Source: Paludibacteraceae bacterium (lineage in GTDB: Bacteria; Bacteroidota; Bacteroidia; Bacteroidales; Paludibacteraceae). From it: a DNA stretch of 48,779 nt. The translations under genes were made by a program, and so were the position numbers. Below are positions 1 to 9,379 of this stretch, in pieces (within the stretch, counting starts at the first letter, position 1; each line of letters starts with the position of its first letter). The notes under the pieces are model-generated. The model was not told the origin of the DNA. It saw only the letters and a list, made by a program, of their open reading frames with translations, and did not search any database. The stretch is taken from contig JAEERP010000017.1 of NCBI GenBank assembly GCA_016285885.1, positions 1-48,779 on the forward strand, given 5' to 3'.

Positions 1-1
1 G

Positions 2-583
2 CTATATGTGAAGGGTAGAACCGTATTGGACGTCTCCGACGAGATGTTGCTCCTGCTCACTTCCCCGGGCACCAGCATCCACTTCGACAGAGTGGTCAAC
101 ATCGATGGGGAGGTCCCGACCAACACCATCACGTCCGACGAGATGGGCGGATACTCGCCGCTCAACTTCCGCGACAACAGCTACCGCTTCTACATCGGCT
201 CCGTCTTTATGGACAACGACCTCACGGTGAACGGCAAGATCACTTGCCACGACGAGATAGAGGTCTCCAAGCTCACGACAGACAACATGAACGTTAACCA
301 ACTAAAAGCCAAGGACATCCGTGTGAATCTCAACAACGCCGCCGACTATGTGTTCGAGGAGAACTACAACCTCAAACCGCTGAAGGAGGTGGAGAGCTAC
401 GTGAAGGAGAACAAGCACCTCCCGGGCATCCCGTCCGCCGCTGAGATCTCCCAAAACGGCATGAGCGTGTCGGAGATGAGCAACCTCTTGCTCGAGAAGG
501 TGGAGGAACTCACTTTGCACCTGATCCAATTGGAGAAAGAGAACGAGGCGTTGAAAGCGAAAGTTGAATCACTACAAAAATAA
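2..583 (+). CDS. C-terminal end of a fibre-like surface protein (partial, 5' end outside window)
   Basis: The frame is open from the first bases, so this is the last 193 codons of a longer gene; the GTG at 8 is probably not the start. The C-terminal third carries a stretch reading KEVESYVKENKHLPGIPS followed by a leucine-heptad coiled coil of about 35 residues ending at TAA 581-583. This ending is common in secreted 'tail fibre domain' proteins of Bacteroidota, where a coiled coil may hold a trimer; that role is inference and no phage genes are nearby. The upstream part looks beta-rich with repeated short turns. A protease gene starts 6 bp after the stop, which suggests co-transcription. A second copy with 3 amino-acid differences lies inverted at the other window end (48197-48778). 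The function of the full protein cannot be stated from this fragment. Confidence 0.75.
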   Translation, partial: LYVKGRTVLDVSDEMLLLLTSPGTSIHFDRVVNIDGEVPTNTITSDEMGGYSPLNFRDNSYRFYIGSVFMDNDLTVNGKITCHDEIEVSKLTTDNMNVNQLKAKDIRVNLNNAADYVFEENYNLKPLKEVESYVKENKHLPGIPSAAEISQNGMSVSEMSNLLLEKVEELTLHLIQLEKENEALKAKVESLQK

Positions 584-596
584 TTGAGCATGAAAA
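2..596 (+). repeat. Left arm of 595-bp terminal inverted repeat
   Basis: Bases 2-596 match the reverse complement of 48184-48778 with about 15 substitutions and no gaps counted by eye (about 97.5 % identity). Most changes are synonymous. The match covers the fibre-like coding module, its stop codon, the 6-bp spacer and the first seven bases of the following protease gene, then stops abruptly. Because it ends just inside the next start codon, the unit that was copied is the module plus its junction, not the protease. Confidence 0.9.
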
Positions 597-2218
597 GAAT
601 CGTATATCTTTTTCTCATGCTAATCATAACATGCCCGAGCACATTCTCAAACTCCCCGGATGAAGCATATTCCGGCAATAGAATGTTGGTGGTTTGTCAT
701 GAGAAATTCAAATCAGCGATGGAGCCCTTTGTGCTCCATAAAAATGAAATGGGACTCAAAACGGAGATGATGGTCATCCGAAAAATGGATTTCGACTCGC
801 TGCAAGGCATGGTCAGGGAGTACATAGGGAATCATGACGATACGAAGTTCCTACTCCTGGTGGGAGATATCGACTATGTACCTTACCGGTACTTCATCGG
901 GAAGCAAGTAACCGGTGCGACCGATCACACTTTCGCACCAGAGGGTACGGCGGGCGATTACATCACCGGACGATTCTCATGCGAGACGGTGGAAGAGGCG
1001 GAAGCGATGGTCACAAGATCCATTCTTTATGACCACATGAGAGCAGAACAAAGTTGGAGCAAGAACGCATTGATCATCGCCAGCAACAACATCTACTCCG
1101 ACCCCATGGGCGAAAAAGTCGGGTTAGACATACCAGATTACGAATTCGCGTTGAAACTTGAGGAGATATTAAAACCAGTGGGCCTATCCACCATCGTTTT
1201 GGTTGACAAGGACACCATAAATCTGATGGACAATAAGGAGGTGATCTCAACCATCAACAATGGTTGTTCGTTCATCAACTACACAGGTCATGGAGACCCA
1301 GAATCATGGGTGACTTCCAACTTCAGCAGGGAGGATGCGTGGAACCTGAAAAACGCGAATAAATGGCCATTCATATTCTCCACCGCCTGTCAAGTAGGCA
1401 ACTACATTGACACTTGCTTGGCAGAAGCATTCTTGCGGGCGAAAGATTCGGACGGATACCCAACAGGAGCCATCGCATGTTACGCATCCAGCGCAGACCA
1501 GTCGCTCGGATTCCCAATGTACGCCCAACAGTCATTCAATAAGTTCTGGGTGGAGGGTAAATATTTCACGTTTGGAGAGCTTTGCGAAAATGCGGCCCTC
1601 TCGATGTACGAGGTGGATCCAGCCGCAAACTACACGCATACCACATGGAACATATTCGGAGATCCTTCCGCAATCATCTTCCCATACAACGGGCAAATAA
1701 CTCCCTACGAATTGACCGTGTCCACAAGGATCAAAGGCGGAGAATACGACTTTAACGCCACCGAGCAAATCGTTGCCACCAACAAGATCTCCAACAATGC
1801 GGACGTGGAGTACCATGCTAACAGCGTGAAACTGAAAGACGGATTTAAGTTCAGCGGAAAACATCTCGTCGTATCGCCTCAGAAATATTATTCCGTTCCA
1901 GGAAACAATATGTGGCATTCTATCCTCTCGAATGATCAACCGAACGAGCTTACCGATCTCTCGCATAACGCCTCCGAAATGGACAAAGAGCCTCAACTCT
2001 TCCCTATCCCATCCAATGGGTTAATTACGGCTGACTTTGGGAACTTGGAAGGTGAGAAGACGGTGGTCATCACCGACATGAACGGCAAGGTCGTTTACCA
2101 AAACAGGTTTGACGAGCAAAAGAGCGACATCGACCTCTCAGCCCTTCAGAGCGGTGTTTACACCACAAGGATCATGACGTCACAAATGTCCGTCATCAAG
2201 TCTATAATTCTGAAATAA
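590..2218 (+). CDS. Gingipain-like C25 cysteine protease with T9SS sorting domain
   Basis: 542 residues from ATG 590; a TTG two codons upstream is less likely because the hydrophobic signal peptide (MKRIVYLFLMLII, ending near residue 22) begins at the ATG. The central domain matches peptidase family C25: catalytic His234 in YTGHGDPESW and Cys267 in STACQVGNY, with LLLVGDIDYVPYR upstream and NIFGDPS downstream. Residues about 385-435 hold a short repeat-like segment (ADVEY...VKLKDGFKF) also found in the C13 protease at the other end. The last 70 residues are a type A T9SS sorting domain (FPIPSNG, DMNGKVVY, SGVYTTRI). Expected location is the outer surface or medium after T9SS export. It follows the fibre-like gene with a 6-bp gap. 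The prodomain is short compared with gingipains, and substrate preference cannot be read from the sequence. Confidence 0.88.
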   Translation: MKRIVYLFLMLIITCPSTFSNSPDEAYSGNRMLVVCHEKFKSAMEPFVLHKNEMGLKTEMMVIRKMDFDSLQGMVREYIGNHDDTKFLLLVGDIDYVPYRYFIGKQVTGATDHTFAPEGTAGDYITGRFSCETVEEAEAMVTRSILYDHMRAEQSWSKNALIIASNNIYSDPMGEKVGLDIPDYEFALKLEEILKPVGLSTIVLVDKDTINLMDNKEVISTINNGCSFINYTGHGDPESWVTSNFSREDAWNLKNANKWPFIFSTACQVGNYIDTCLAEAFLRAKDSDGYPTGAIACYASSADQSLGFPMYAQQSFNKFWVEGKYFTFGELCENAALSMYEVDPAANYTHTTWNIFGDPSAIIFPYNGQITPYELTVSTRIKGGEYDFNATEQIVATNKISNNADVEYHANSVKLKDGFKFSGKHLVVSPQKYYSVPGNNMWHSILSNDQPNELTDLSHNASEMDKEPQLFPIPSNGLITADFGNLEGEKTVVITDMNGKVVYQNRFDEQKSDIDLSALQSGVYTTRIMTSQMSVIKSIILK

Positions 2219-2243
2219 AACCCTATTATTTTTTTATTCTTTG

Positions 2244-2283
2244 GGACGTGGCCACAGGATCTTTCCATGGCCACGTCCTTTTT
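2244..2283 (+). terminator. Intrinsic terminator after the C25 protease gene
   Basis: A 10-bp perfect stem (GGACGTGGCC / GGCCACGTCC) with a 15-base loop is followed by TTTTT. It lies 26 bp after the protease stop. Confidence 0.85.
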
Positions 2284-2308
2284 GCGGAAACACATCCGCA
2301 AATCATCG

Positions 2309-2338
2309 TTTGTTATTCCATCTGATTGTATATCTTTG
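2309..2338 (+). promoter_or_regulatory. Bacteroidota-type promoter for the 83-aa gene
   Basis: TTTG at 2309-2312 and TATCTTTG at 2331-2338 are 18 bp apart, matching the -33/-7 pattern of Bacteroidota primary sigma factor promoters. The ATG at 2362 is 23 bases downstream. Confidence 0.75.
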
Positions 2339-2361
2339 CGTTAACAATAACATGAAACACC

Positions 2362-2613
2362 ATGGGAATATTAGATCATCTAATGAAGATTTTCAAGGCA
2401 TTCGGTGAGGCTAGCTCAACCATAAGCAATGCCAATAACTATCTGGTGAACTTCACCGTAAAGGGCTCCGGAGATTGGGACGGTGAGCACTACATGCGCG
2501 TACCCATCGTAGGGGAGTACACGGATGCGCAGGCTATCAGGGCGTTGCGCATGATGAACGGGCTGGATAGCAACGTGGAGATCACCATCACACAAGTAGA
2601 GAAAGAGGACTAA
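2362..2613 (+). CDS. Small conserved-looking protein of unknown function
   Basis: 83 residues with no signal peptide. An amphipathic N-terminal helix (about residues 1-25) is followed by a beta-rich part (NYLVNFTVKGSGDWDGEHYMRVPIVG cannot be assigned to a family by eye) and an acidic tail. The gene has its own promoter (2309-2338) and its own terminator overlapping the stop, so it is a stand-alone transcription unit, which supports its being real. I do not recognise the family. Confidence 0.7.
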   Translation: MGILDHLMKIFKAFGEASSTISNANNYLVNFTVKGSGDWDGEHYMRVPIVGEYTDAQAIRALRMMNGLDSNVEITITQVEKED

Positions 2614-2645
2614 CCCGCTGAAGGATAGTCCTCTCTCTATTTTTT
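2604..2645 (+). terminator. Intrinsic terminator overlapping the stop of the 83-aa gene
   Basis: Stem AGAGGACTA (2604-2612) pairs with TAGTCCTCT (2626-2634), followed by CTCTAT and a T run. The left arm includes the last codons and the stop codon. Confidence 0.75.
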
Positions 2646-2696
2646 AAATTACGGAATGGTCCATGATGACCTTCCCGGAGCTTGTTTCACGCCCTT

Positions 2697-3485
2697 TTAT
2701 TGCGCCCAGATATCCGTATACTCGTCGTCGATCTTGAAGGATACGGGTTTGCACTGGGTATAGAGCGAAGGGCAATTCACCGCCTTGTAGTAAGGGCAAC
2801 CCTTCTGCTTGGTCACGCTGATTCCCCGCCAAGGGGTATCATAGCCTGAACTATAGACCTCGAGGTAGAGCACTGTCCCTTTAAGTGCATTGGAATCCTG
2901 GTATTTATTCACCTTGTGGGAACGCACCTGAATCGTGAAAGGCTGATTCGCCTTGTAAGCGTTCTCGGGCGTGGCACCCTCCATGTAGGTCGCCACAAGC
3001 TGGGGCGTGTAGTAGTCTCCGTACTGCGGGTTATACCTGTCCTTCAGGATTCTGGTCACGTCGGGAATGTTGTTGTCCACATTGACCATCTCGAGGCATT
3101 TGCTTCCCTCCTCTTTGTCATGATTGTAGATCTCGAAAGCCATGAGTTCGAGGAGCACCGCCACCTCTGGCTTGCCGCCATATTGTTCCTGCACAGCCTG
3201 CAATTGCGCCGCATTACGAGGGAAACCGCTGAACGTGAGGGTCGCTGTCTCACCCGGCTTCCAGGCACTAGGATTGATGCCCCCCTTCACCGTGATGGAT
3301 ATGGATTGGGAAGATTCCTGCACAAGCTGCGCCTTCGCCTCCTCCCCGCAGGAAGGAATTGCGGCGATAGTGGTCACCTCGTCCGTACTGTTCTGCCGCA
3401 CTGATTGTCCGTTCTCGCCCGTTTGGGCACACGCCCCGAAAAAGATGGCGGCGAAAAGAGAGATTGGATAAAAGATATGTTTCAT
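2697..3485 (-). CDS. Exported lipoprotein of unknown function
   Basis: 262 residues starting at ATG 3485, chosen because MKHIFYPISLFAAIFFGAC is a lipoprotein signal with the lipobox FGAC; the longer reading frame upstream adds a 46-residue extension that would bury the signal. After the lipid-anchored Cys comes a Gln/Ser/Thr-rich linker and then a beta-sandwich-like domain. The last part has a KGCPYYKAVNCPS segment with two cysteines. The gene is convergent with its left neighbour and divergent from the TPR gene on its right. No family recognised; a periplasmic or surface location is inferred from the lipobox. Confidence 0.75.
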   Translation of the reverse strand: MKHIFYPISLFAAIFFGACAQTGENGQSVRQNSTDEVTTIAAIPSCGEEAKAQLVQESSQSISITVKGGINPSAWKPGETATLTFSGFPRNAAQLQAVQEQYGGKPEVAVLLELMAFEIYNHDKEEGSKCLEMVNVDNNIPDVTRILKDRYNPQYGDYYTPQLVATYMEGATPENAYKANQPFTIQVRSHKVNKYQDSNALKGTVLYLEVYSSGYDTPWRGISVTKQKGCPYYKAVNCPSLYTQCKPVSFKIDDEYTDIWAQ

Positions 3486-3672
3486 ATTTCTACCGTTAAA
3501 GTCCAATGTCACACATTGTCGAATACTATTGCAATAATCGTAAAAAAACAGGTAATATGCAAGACAAATCCGTTTTTCCCTTTCCCCAACTCTCTTTGTA
3601 ACAGATGGAATGTTTTTTATCACACACCCCTATTTTTTATTTTTTGTTCTGCTTTTTGTCGCTTAGTTTCTG

Positions 3673-3680
3673 TATCTTTG
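3673..3680 (+). promoter_or_regulatory. -7 promoter element for the TPR-barrel run
   Basis: TATCTTTG at 3673-3680, 25 bases before the ATG at 3706, fits TAnnTTTG. TTTG tetramers occur upstream but at non-standard spacing, so only the -7 element is claimed. Confidence 0.65.
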
Positions 3681-3705
3681 CGAAAATGTATAATTGTAAA
3701 CACCA

Positions 3706-6700
3706 ATGAGAAAAAAACTCATTTTAGCATCCATGCTGGTTTCGGCGCAACTGATCTGTGCGCAGCAATCAAAGGATTACACACAAGCGGACAAACTATT
3801 CCATGAGGGGAAGGCCCTATATGACCAGGGGCACTTCAAGGCGGCGTACGAGCGTTTGAACGAGTACTTCCTGACATTGGACATGAAAGACCGTTCGCTC
3901 CGCCACATAGAGACCGAGTATTACATCGCATGTTGCACCTACGAGATGCAAAAAAGGGAGTCCGGCAGGAAAATGGAGGACTTCACTTCCAACAACCCTC
4001 AATCCACCTTGGCAAACAGGATCTATTTCCTATCCGCTTCCCAGAAATACGACCGACAGCTCTACAAGGAGGCTGTGGAGGACTTCAGCAAATGCGACAG
4101 GTTGCTCCTTTCCCAAAAGGAATCGGCAGACTACCTCTTCAAGCAGGGCTACTCCCTGTTGCAATGCAAAGAAATCGAAAGAGCTAGGAACACCTTCTCA
4201 ATCCTATTGAACCAACAATCCAAGTATAACGTGGCGGCGAAATACTACAAAGCCTACACGGATTATCTCCTGAAGGATTATGAAACCGCCCTCCCCGTCT
4301 TCGAGGAGTTGCAGCAGGTGCCCGAGTACGCACGGATCGTCCCTTACTACATCTTCCAAATCTATTACGCCCAAAAGCGTTACGACGAGGTGTTGGAGAC
4401 GGGCGAGGCGCTACTGAAGGCTGACCCGAACAACCCGAACAGCAAAGAGATCCATAGACTCTTGGGTGAATGTTATTACACGAAGAAGGACTACGCCAAC
4501 ACGATCAAGTACCTCTCGCTCTACCAGAAAGAGGCGGAGCAGGTGGTCCGCGAGAACATGTATATGTTGGGTAACTCCTATTACCAAACGGGCGACTACC
4601 AGAACGCAATCACATGCCTGCAGACAGTGACCGCCGTCGAGGATGCGATGGGACAGAACGCCTACCTCTACCTCGGATCCTGCTACGTCAAACAAAAGAA
4701 CATCACCAATGCGAGGTTCTGCTTCGAGTCGGCGAGCCGCATGGACTTCGATCCGAACGTGAAGGAGGAGGCATTCTACAACTACGCCCTGACCATCTAC
4801 GAGCAGTCGTACTCCCCTTTCAACGAGTCGATCACCGCCTTCGAGCGCTTCCTGGAGACCTTCCCGAACTCCCGCTACAGGGATAGGGTCTACAACTACA
4901 TGACCAACCTCTACTTGACGACGAAGAACTATGCGGAGGCCTATGCGTCCATCGAGAAGATCAAGGAGAAGAACATCCAGATCTACGAGGCACGCCAACG
5001 CATCGCCTACAGCATGGGTATCGAGAACTTCACGAACGGCAACTACGCCAAGGCCATCGAACACTTCAACACCTCCCTGAAGGACGGACAATACAACCGC
5101 ACGCTGGAGGCTTCCACCATCTTCTGGAGGGGCGAGGCCTACTACAAACTGAAGGATTTCAGCCACTCCGCCAGCGACTTCGAGACCTTCGTCAACTCCC
5201 CTGGCGCCAGAAGCTGCGAGGAGTTCACGCTCGCCCACTACAACATGGGTTACAGCCGCTTCACGGAGAAACGTTACTCGGATGCGTTGTCATGGTTCAG
5301 GAAGTACGTCAACATGGAGGAAAAGAACAAGACGTTGATCGCCGACGCCACCAACCGTATCGGCGACTGCTACTTCTTCCAACGTGACTTCAGCAATGCG
5401 GTGAAGAGCTATTCGCAAGTATTCTCGATGAAGGGACCGGGCGCAGACTACGCCTGCTTCCAACAGGCTTTCATCCAAGGATTGCAGAAGGACTACAATG
5501 GCAAGATCGCCACGCTGAACAAACTGCAGAAGACCTTCCCGCAGTCCGAGTACCTGGCGGACGCCAAGTATGAGATCGGCCGCGCTTACATCATGATGAA
5601 GCAAAACGACAAGGCCATCAAGACCTACGAGGCGCTGAACCGCGACTATCCGCACAGCCCATTGAGCAGGAAAGGTCGCCTACAGACCGCCATGCTCTAC
5701 GACGAGATGAACAACTCCAGCAAGTCCATCGCCACCTACAAGGAGATCGTCGAATACTTCCCTACCAGCGTGGAGGCCCATACCGCCTTGGAGAACCTGA
5801 AGCGTGTATACTTCGAGCAGGATAACATCCAAGGCTACGCCGATTACGTGGAGACCTTAGGCGGATTCGTCAAGTTCCAACGCTCCGAGCAAGACTCCCT
5901 CACCTACCTCGCCGCGGAAAACCTCTACGAGAAAGGGGAATACGCCAGGGCGGCGAAGAGCTTCAGCAACTTCTTGGAGAAGTTCCCGGAGAGCGTGTTC
6001 GTCAACAAAGCGCATTACAACCTCGGAGACAGCTATTATCAATCAGGCGATTTGGAAAATGCGAAAGAACAATTCTCCATCGTCGCCTCATTAGTCGGCT
6101 GTCCTGACAGAGAGAACGCCTTGGTGCTCCTCTCCAAGATACAATACGACAACAAGGAATACAAGGAGGCCATCACCAGCATGGAGACACTGGATAGCGT
6201 GGCCCAGAACCCAGAGAACAAAATGGCCGCCCGCCTGGGAATCATGCGTTGCCATAACCTATTGGGCAATCTGGAGCATACCGTCGATGCCGCCACCCTG
6301 CTCACCAACAGCGACAAACTAGACCCGGCGATCTACAGGGAGGCTCTCTTCACCCGCGCCAGGACATACGAGTTGTTGGGCGACTCCGCCTTGGCACTCG
6401 CGGACTATAAGGTGCTTTCGGACAACTGCATGGATGCCTACGGTGCGGAATCACAATTCATCAAACAAGAATACTCCTTCCGCGCAGGTGATCTGACAGG
6501 GACAGAGAAAGAGATCTTCGCCTTCATAGACAAAAACACACCTCACCAGTATTGGTTGGCCAAGAGCTTTATCCTCCTTTCCGACATCTACATGAAACAA
6601 GGGAAGATGTTCGAGGCGAAACAATACCTGTTGAGCGTCCGCGAGAACTACAACGGAAACGACGATATCGCCTCTGAGATAAGACTCAGACTGAACCGCA

Positions 6701-6741
6701 TCGAACAGAGTGAGAATGAAAAGATTGTTAATGAGAATTAA
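3706..6741 (+). CDS. Large exported TPR-repeat protein
   Basis: 1011 residues with a signal peptide (MRKKLILASMLVSAQLICAQ). Almost the whole mature protein is tetratricopeptide-like helical hairpins; many units show the spaced YxxGxxYxxxxxYxxA pattern, for example LGECYYTKKDYANTIKYL and GDSYYQSGDLENAKEQF. TPR proteins are protein-binding scaffolds; here the signal peptide puts it in the periplasm or at the outer membrane. Its stop codon TAATG overlaps the start of the next gene, an outer-membrane barrel, so the two are likely translated together and may form one envelope complex. That partnership is inference. A transport or assembly role at the outer membrane is plausible but not shown. Confidence 0.85.
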   Translation: MRKKLILASMLVSAQLICAQQSKDYTQADKLFHEGKALYDQGHFKAAYERLNEYFLTLDMKDRSLRHIETEYYIACCTYEMQKRESGRKMEDFTSNNPQSTLANRIYFLSASQKYDRQLYKEAVEDFSKCDRLLLSQKESADYLFKQGYSLLQCKEIERARNTFSILLNQQSKYNVAAKYYKAYTDYLLKDYETALPVFEELQQVPEYARIVPYYIFQIYYAQKRYDEVLETGEALLKADPNNPNSKEIHRLLGECYYTKKDYANTIKYLSLYQKEAEQVVRENMYMLGNSYYQTGDYQNAITCLQTVTAVEDAMGQNAYLYLGSCYVKQKNITNARFCFESASRMDFDPNVKEEAFYNYALTIYEQSYSPFNESITAFERFLETFPNSRYRDRVYNYMTNLYLTTKNYAEAYASIEKIKEKNIQIYEARQRIAYSMGIENFTNGNYAKAIEHFNTSLKDGQYNRTLEASTIFWRGEAYYKLKDFSHSASDFETFVNSPGARSCEEFTLAHYNMGYSRFTEKRYSDALSWFRKYVNMEEKNKTLIADATNRIGDCYFFQRDFSNAVKSYSQVFSMKGPGADYACFQQAFIQGLQKDYNGKIATLNKLQKTFPQSEYLADAKYEIGRAYIMMKQNDKAIKTYEALNRDYPHSPLSRKGRLQTAMLYDEMNNSSKSIATYKEIVEYFPTSVEAHTALENLKRVYFEQDNIQGYADYVETLGGFVKFQRSEQDSLTYLAAENLYEKGEYARAAKSFSNFLEKFPESVFVNKAHYNLGDSYYQSGDLENAKEQFSIVASLVGCPDRENALVLLSKIQYDNKEYKEAITSMETLDSVAQNPENKMAARLGIMRCHNLLGNLEHTVDAATLLTNSDKLDPAIYREALFTRARTYELLGDSALALADYKVLSDNCMDAYGAESQFIKQEYSFRAGDLTGTEKEIFAFIDKNTPHQYWLAKSFILLSDIYMKQGKMFEAKQYLLSVRENYNGNDDIASEIRLRLNRIEQSENEKIVNEN

Positions 6742-8516
6742 TGGGTAACTACAATATGAAACGTTTGTTTTTGATAACTGGATTCACCGTTTTCTGCGCC
6801 ATCACTGTCACTGCACAGGAGAGTTCGGACACAACCATTGAGCGCAACGTCGATGTGGTGAAGGAATACAACCCTATCATCAAAGATGCCGGGAAGATCA
6901 GCACCATGCCAGAGTTGAAGCCGATCGAGACGAAGAAGAGAGAATCGACATACTCTGTCTGGACTACACCTTACGACGTGAAACCGAGCGATTTGTATCC
7001 CTTGGACTACGCCACCGCACAACCAATAAGAAAGAAAGAAGACAAACAACACTTCGCCCGCATAGGCGGAGGCAACTACACCTCCCTCTTGGGCGAGTTC
7101 TACACGCCGCTCTTCCAACAACAGAACTATATGATGGATCTGGACATCAAGCATAGATCCACCTTCGGGAAGGTGAAGATTTCCGCCGACAACTACGAGC
7201 CACTGAACAGCGACATGAAGTCTAAGGCGACGGACTGCGACACGAAAGGTAAACTCCGCTTCAACTCCACCATCCGCCGCAACAAGGAACTGAGTTCGTT
7301 CGTGGCCGCTGACTACGACGCCTTCCGCTACTACGGCTACGATGACGCAATGCAGTCATTGTTCAACCAAGGATACATGGAGACGGGCAACGAGGAGTTC
7401 AAACAACATTTCCTCAACATTAACGCTAACGCCCGATTCAAGACGAAGGAGTTCATCGGGAAATGGCGCTACGACTTCCAGACGAACTACCAACTATTCA
7501 GCAATAACGATGATTTCTCCGAACATACCATCCTTACCAACTTGTGTGGGAGCTACCGCATGGAGAACTACACGATCGGTCTGGATCTCGACATGTACAA
7601 CATCCTCATGAGCCTTCCTGAGGAGAGCGCCACCTACGACTTCGAGAAAGCGGAGAACATGAATAGCCACACCATCCTGAAATTGAAACCGAACGTTGTG
7701 TTCAGCGGTGAGATCGGTAAAATCAACATCGGTATCAAAGCAACCTTCGGATTCGGACAAGGCAAGAAGGGTTCCGTTTGCCCGGATATCTTCGGAACAG
7801 TGAAACTGAAGAAGGACATCGCCTACCTGTACGCATGCGTCACTGGCGACTACACGGTGAACAACTTCAACCACATAACCAAAGAGAATAAATACATCGC
7901 TCCTGACGTGCGATTGGAAGATACATATACCCCTATCGACGTCTACGCAGGCGTCCGCGTGAAAGTGGCCAAGCGAGTAGACATGGACATCTATGGCGGT
8001 TACAAAATCATCAATAACCCATACTTCTACGTGAATAAGATGCGTCCGCTCGTTGTAGCGGGGGATACCTCTATGGTCATGACCCGCCAGTTCGGTGTGG
8101 TGTACGAAAAGAACGCCGGCGTCTTCAATGCGGGAGTCTCCCTGGGTTATCACTACAAGGAGAAGTTGGACATGACCTTCGACGCCGTGGTCAACAAATG
8201 GGCGCTGGAGAAGCTCGAGTACGCTTGGCAAAGACCAGACTGGAAACTGGACTACCACGCCAGCTACCGATTCACTAAAGCGCTGCGATTCAGCTTGGGC
8301 TACCAGTTCGAGGGAGGAAGACACGCCTACGTGAACAAGAAGGCGGTCGACATGAAGAATGCCCACAACATCAATCTCGGAGCCGACTATAAGTTCCTGA
8401 ACTGGTTGGACTTCTTCGTGAAATTCGACAACCTGCTCAACCAATCTTACCAAAGCTGGTACGGATATGACGACCAAAGATTTAATTTCTTGGCTGGTTT
8501 ATCATTATATTTTTAA
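6741..8516 (+). CDS. Outer-membrane beta-barrel protein partnered with the TPR protein
   Basis: 591 residues. Starts are possible at 6741 (overlapping the TPR stop by one base) or at ATG 6756, which begins directly with the signal peptide MKRLFLITGFTVFCAITVTAQ. The mature part has a short polar N-terminus with RNVDVVKEYNPIIKDAG, then long alternating hydrophobic/polar strands typical of a barrel, for example RIGGGNYTSLLGEFYTPLF. It ends in FLAGLSLYF, with the terminal aromatic residue expected for BAM-inserted barrels. It resembles the barrel part of TonB-dependent receptor-like proteins but I see no plug domain or TonB box, so a TonB-dependent role is not claimed. Confidence 0.8.
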   Translation: MGNYNMKRLFLITGFTVFCAITVTAQESSDTTIERNVDVVKEYNPIIKDAGKISTMPELKPIETKKRESTYSVWTTPYDVKPSDLYPLDYATAQPIRKKEDKQHFARIGGGNYTSLLGEFYTPLFQQQNYMMDLDIKHRSTFGKVKISADNYEPLNSDMKSKATDCDTKGKLRFNSTIRRNKELSSFVAADYDAFRYYGYDDAMQSLFNQGYMETGNEEFKQHFLNINANARFKTKEFIGKWRYDFQTNYQLFSNNDDFSEHTILTNLCGSYRMENYTIGLDLDMYNILMSLPEESATYDFEKAENMNSHTILKLKPNVVFSGEIGKINIGIKATFGFGQGKKGSVCPDIFGTVKLKKDIAYLYACVTGDYTVNNFNHITKENKYIAPDVRLEDTYTPIDVYAGVRVKVAKRVDMDIYGGYKIINNPYFYVNKMRPLVVAGDTSMVMTRQFGVVYEKNAGVFNAGVSLGYHYKEKLDMTFDAVVNKWALEKLEYAWQRPDWKLDYHASYRFTKALRFSLGYQFEGGRHAYVNKKAVDMKNAHNINLGADYKFLNWLDFFVKFDNLLNQSYQSWYGYDDQRFNFLAGLSLYF

Positions 8517-8522
8517 TAAACG

Positions 8523-9299
8523 ATGCACTTCGCCCTATTCATATTGCTTCTTGTCATCTTCTTCGTGTTGAAAAGCATCCCAACTGACGATGAAGAAGGA
8601 ACATCGGGCATATTCAGCGACGATGGACGAGGTGCAAGTGGCTCCCAATACGACCCTTTCTTCAAAAGCGTGGCGCAATTGCTGTGCATTGTGATGGCCG
8701 CGGATAGGAAGACGACGAAGACTGAATTGAATGTGGTCAAGAAATATTTGTCCCTCAACTTCAACGAAAGGGATGCGCATACGATACTACAGATAATGTC
8801 CCAATGCCTAAAGAAGCCTATGCCGCAGGACTTGAGACCCTTCTGTCTCCAATTGAACCAAAACATGTCGTACAGACAACGGCTCGCTTTCCTCACCACC
8901 CTATTCGAGATCGCGGTCGTTGACTCACGCATCGAAAAGGAGGAGGCGAGAGTCATCGAGATGTATGCTCGCTTCGCTTGTATCAAGCAGGTGGACTTCG
9001 ACCGGCAACGTGGGTATTTCGCATACGGCTTTACATGGGAGAATACGGGCAAGCAAAAGAGTAATTCATCCGACACTTCGTCCAGCGAAAAGAACTCCAC
9101 GACAAAGGATTGGGCATACGATGTTTTGGGTGTTTCCCGTAGTGCGTCCGAGAAAGAGATCAAGAACGCTTTCCGCAAACTATCCATGCAATACCACCCG
9201 GACAAACAGATCGATGCTACCGACGAGGAGTTGAGAATCTCCACGGAGAAGTTCCAACGAATCAACGAGGCGTACGAACTGCTGGCAGGAAACGCCTGA
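8523..9299 (+). CDS. TerB/DnaJ-domain membrane-anchored co-chaperone (DjlA-like)
   Basis: 258 residues. One N-terminal membrane segment (residues 2-19, [13 protein letters not shown]) is followed by a helical TerB-like domain (about 45-165) and a C-terminal J domain (about 195-258) with the diagnostic HPD at residues 225-227 in MQYHPDKQ. This order is that of DjlA, a membrane-bound partner of DnaK; here the J domain would face the cytoplasm. It begins 6 bp after the barrel gene and is followed, 80 bp on, by clpS, so it may couple envelope and proteolysis genes in one transcript. The name djlA is withheld since orthology cannot be tested here. Confidence 0.85.
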   Translation: MHFALFILLLVIFFVLKSIPTDDEEGTSGIFSDDGRGASGSQYDPFFKSVAQLLCIVMAADRKTTKTELNVVKKYLSLNFNERDAHTILQIMSQCLKKPMPQDLRPFCLQLNQNMSYRQRLAFLTTLFEIAVVDSRIEKEEARVIEMYARFACIKQVDFDRQRGYFAYGFTWENTGKQKSNSSDTSSSEKNSTTKDWAYDVLGVSRSASEKEIKNAFRKLSMQYHPDKQIDATDEELRISTEKFQRINEAYELLAGNA

Positions 9300-9379
9300 T
9301 TGGGCATTTAGAGCCTCTCTGCCCGCATTTCTTCCGCAAAACGAACAATGGTATGGCAATTCTATTTTAACACTTTCTT

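Noticed and set aside
1-583. Prophage tail fibre
   Set aside because: The module is tail-fibre-like only in its last part, and no phage genes are present; such endings are common in secreted Bacteroidota proteins.
3486-3623. Upstream extension of the lipoprotein gene at 2697-3485
   Set aside because: It would put 46 residues before a clear lipoprotein signal peptide.
4411-8477. Long leftward frames (4411-5238 and 7494-8477) opposite the TPR and barrel genes
   Set aside because: Val/Leu/Arg/His-rich shadow translations caused by codon bias of the real genes.
9300-9340. GGGCA/TGCCC hairpin after the J-domain gene as a terminator
   Set aside because: The stem is only five pairs with a long loop and no T run follows.
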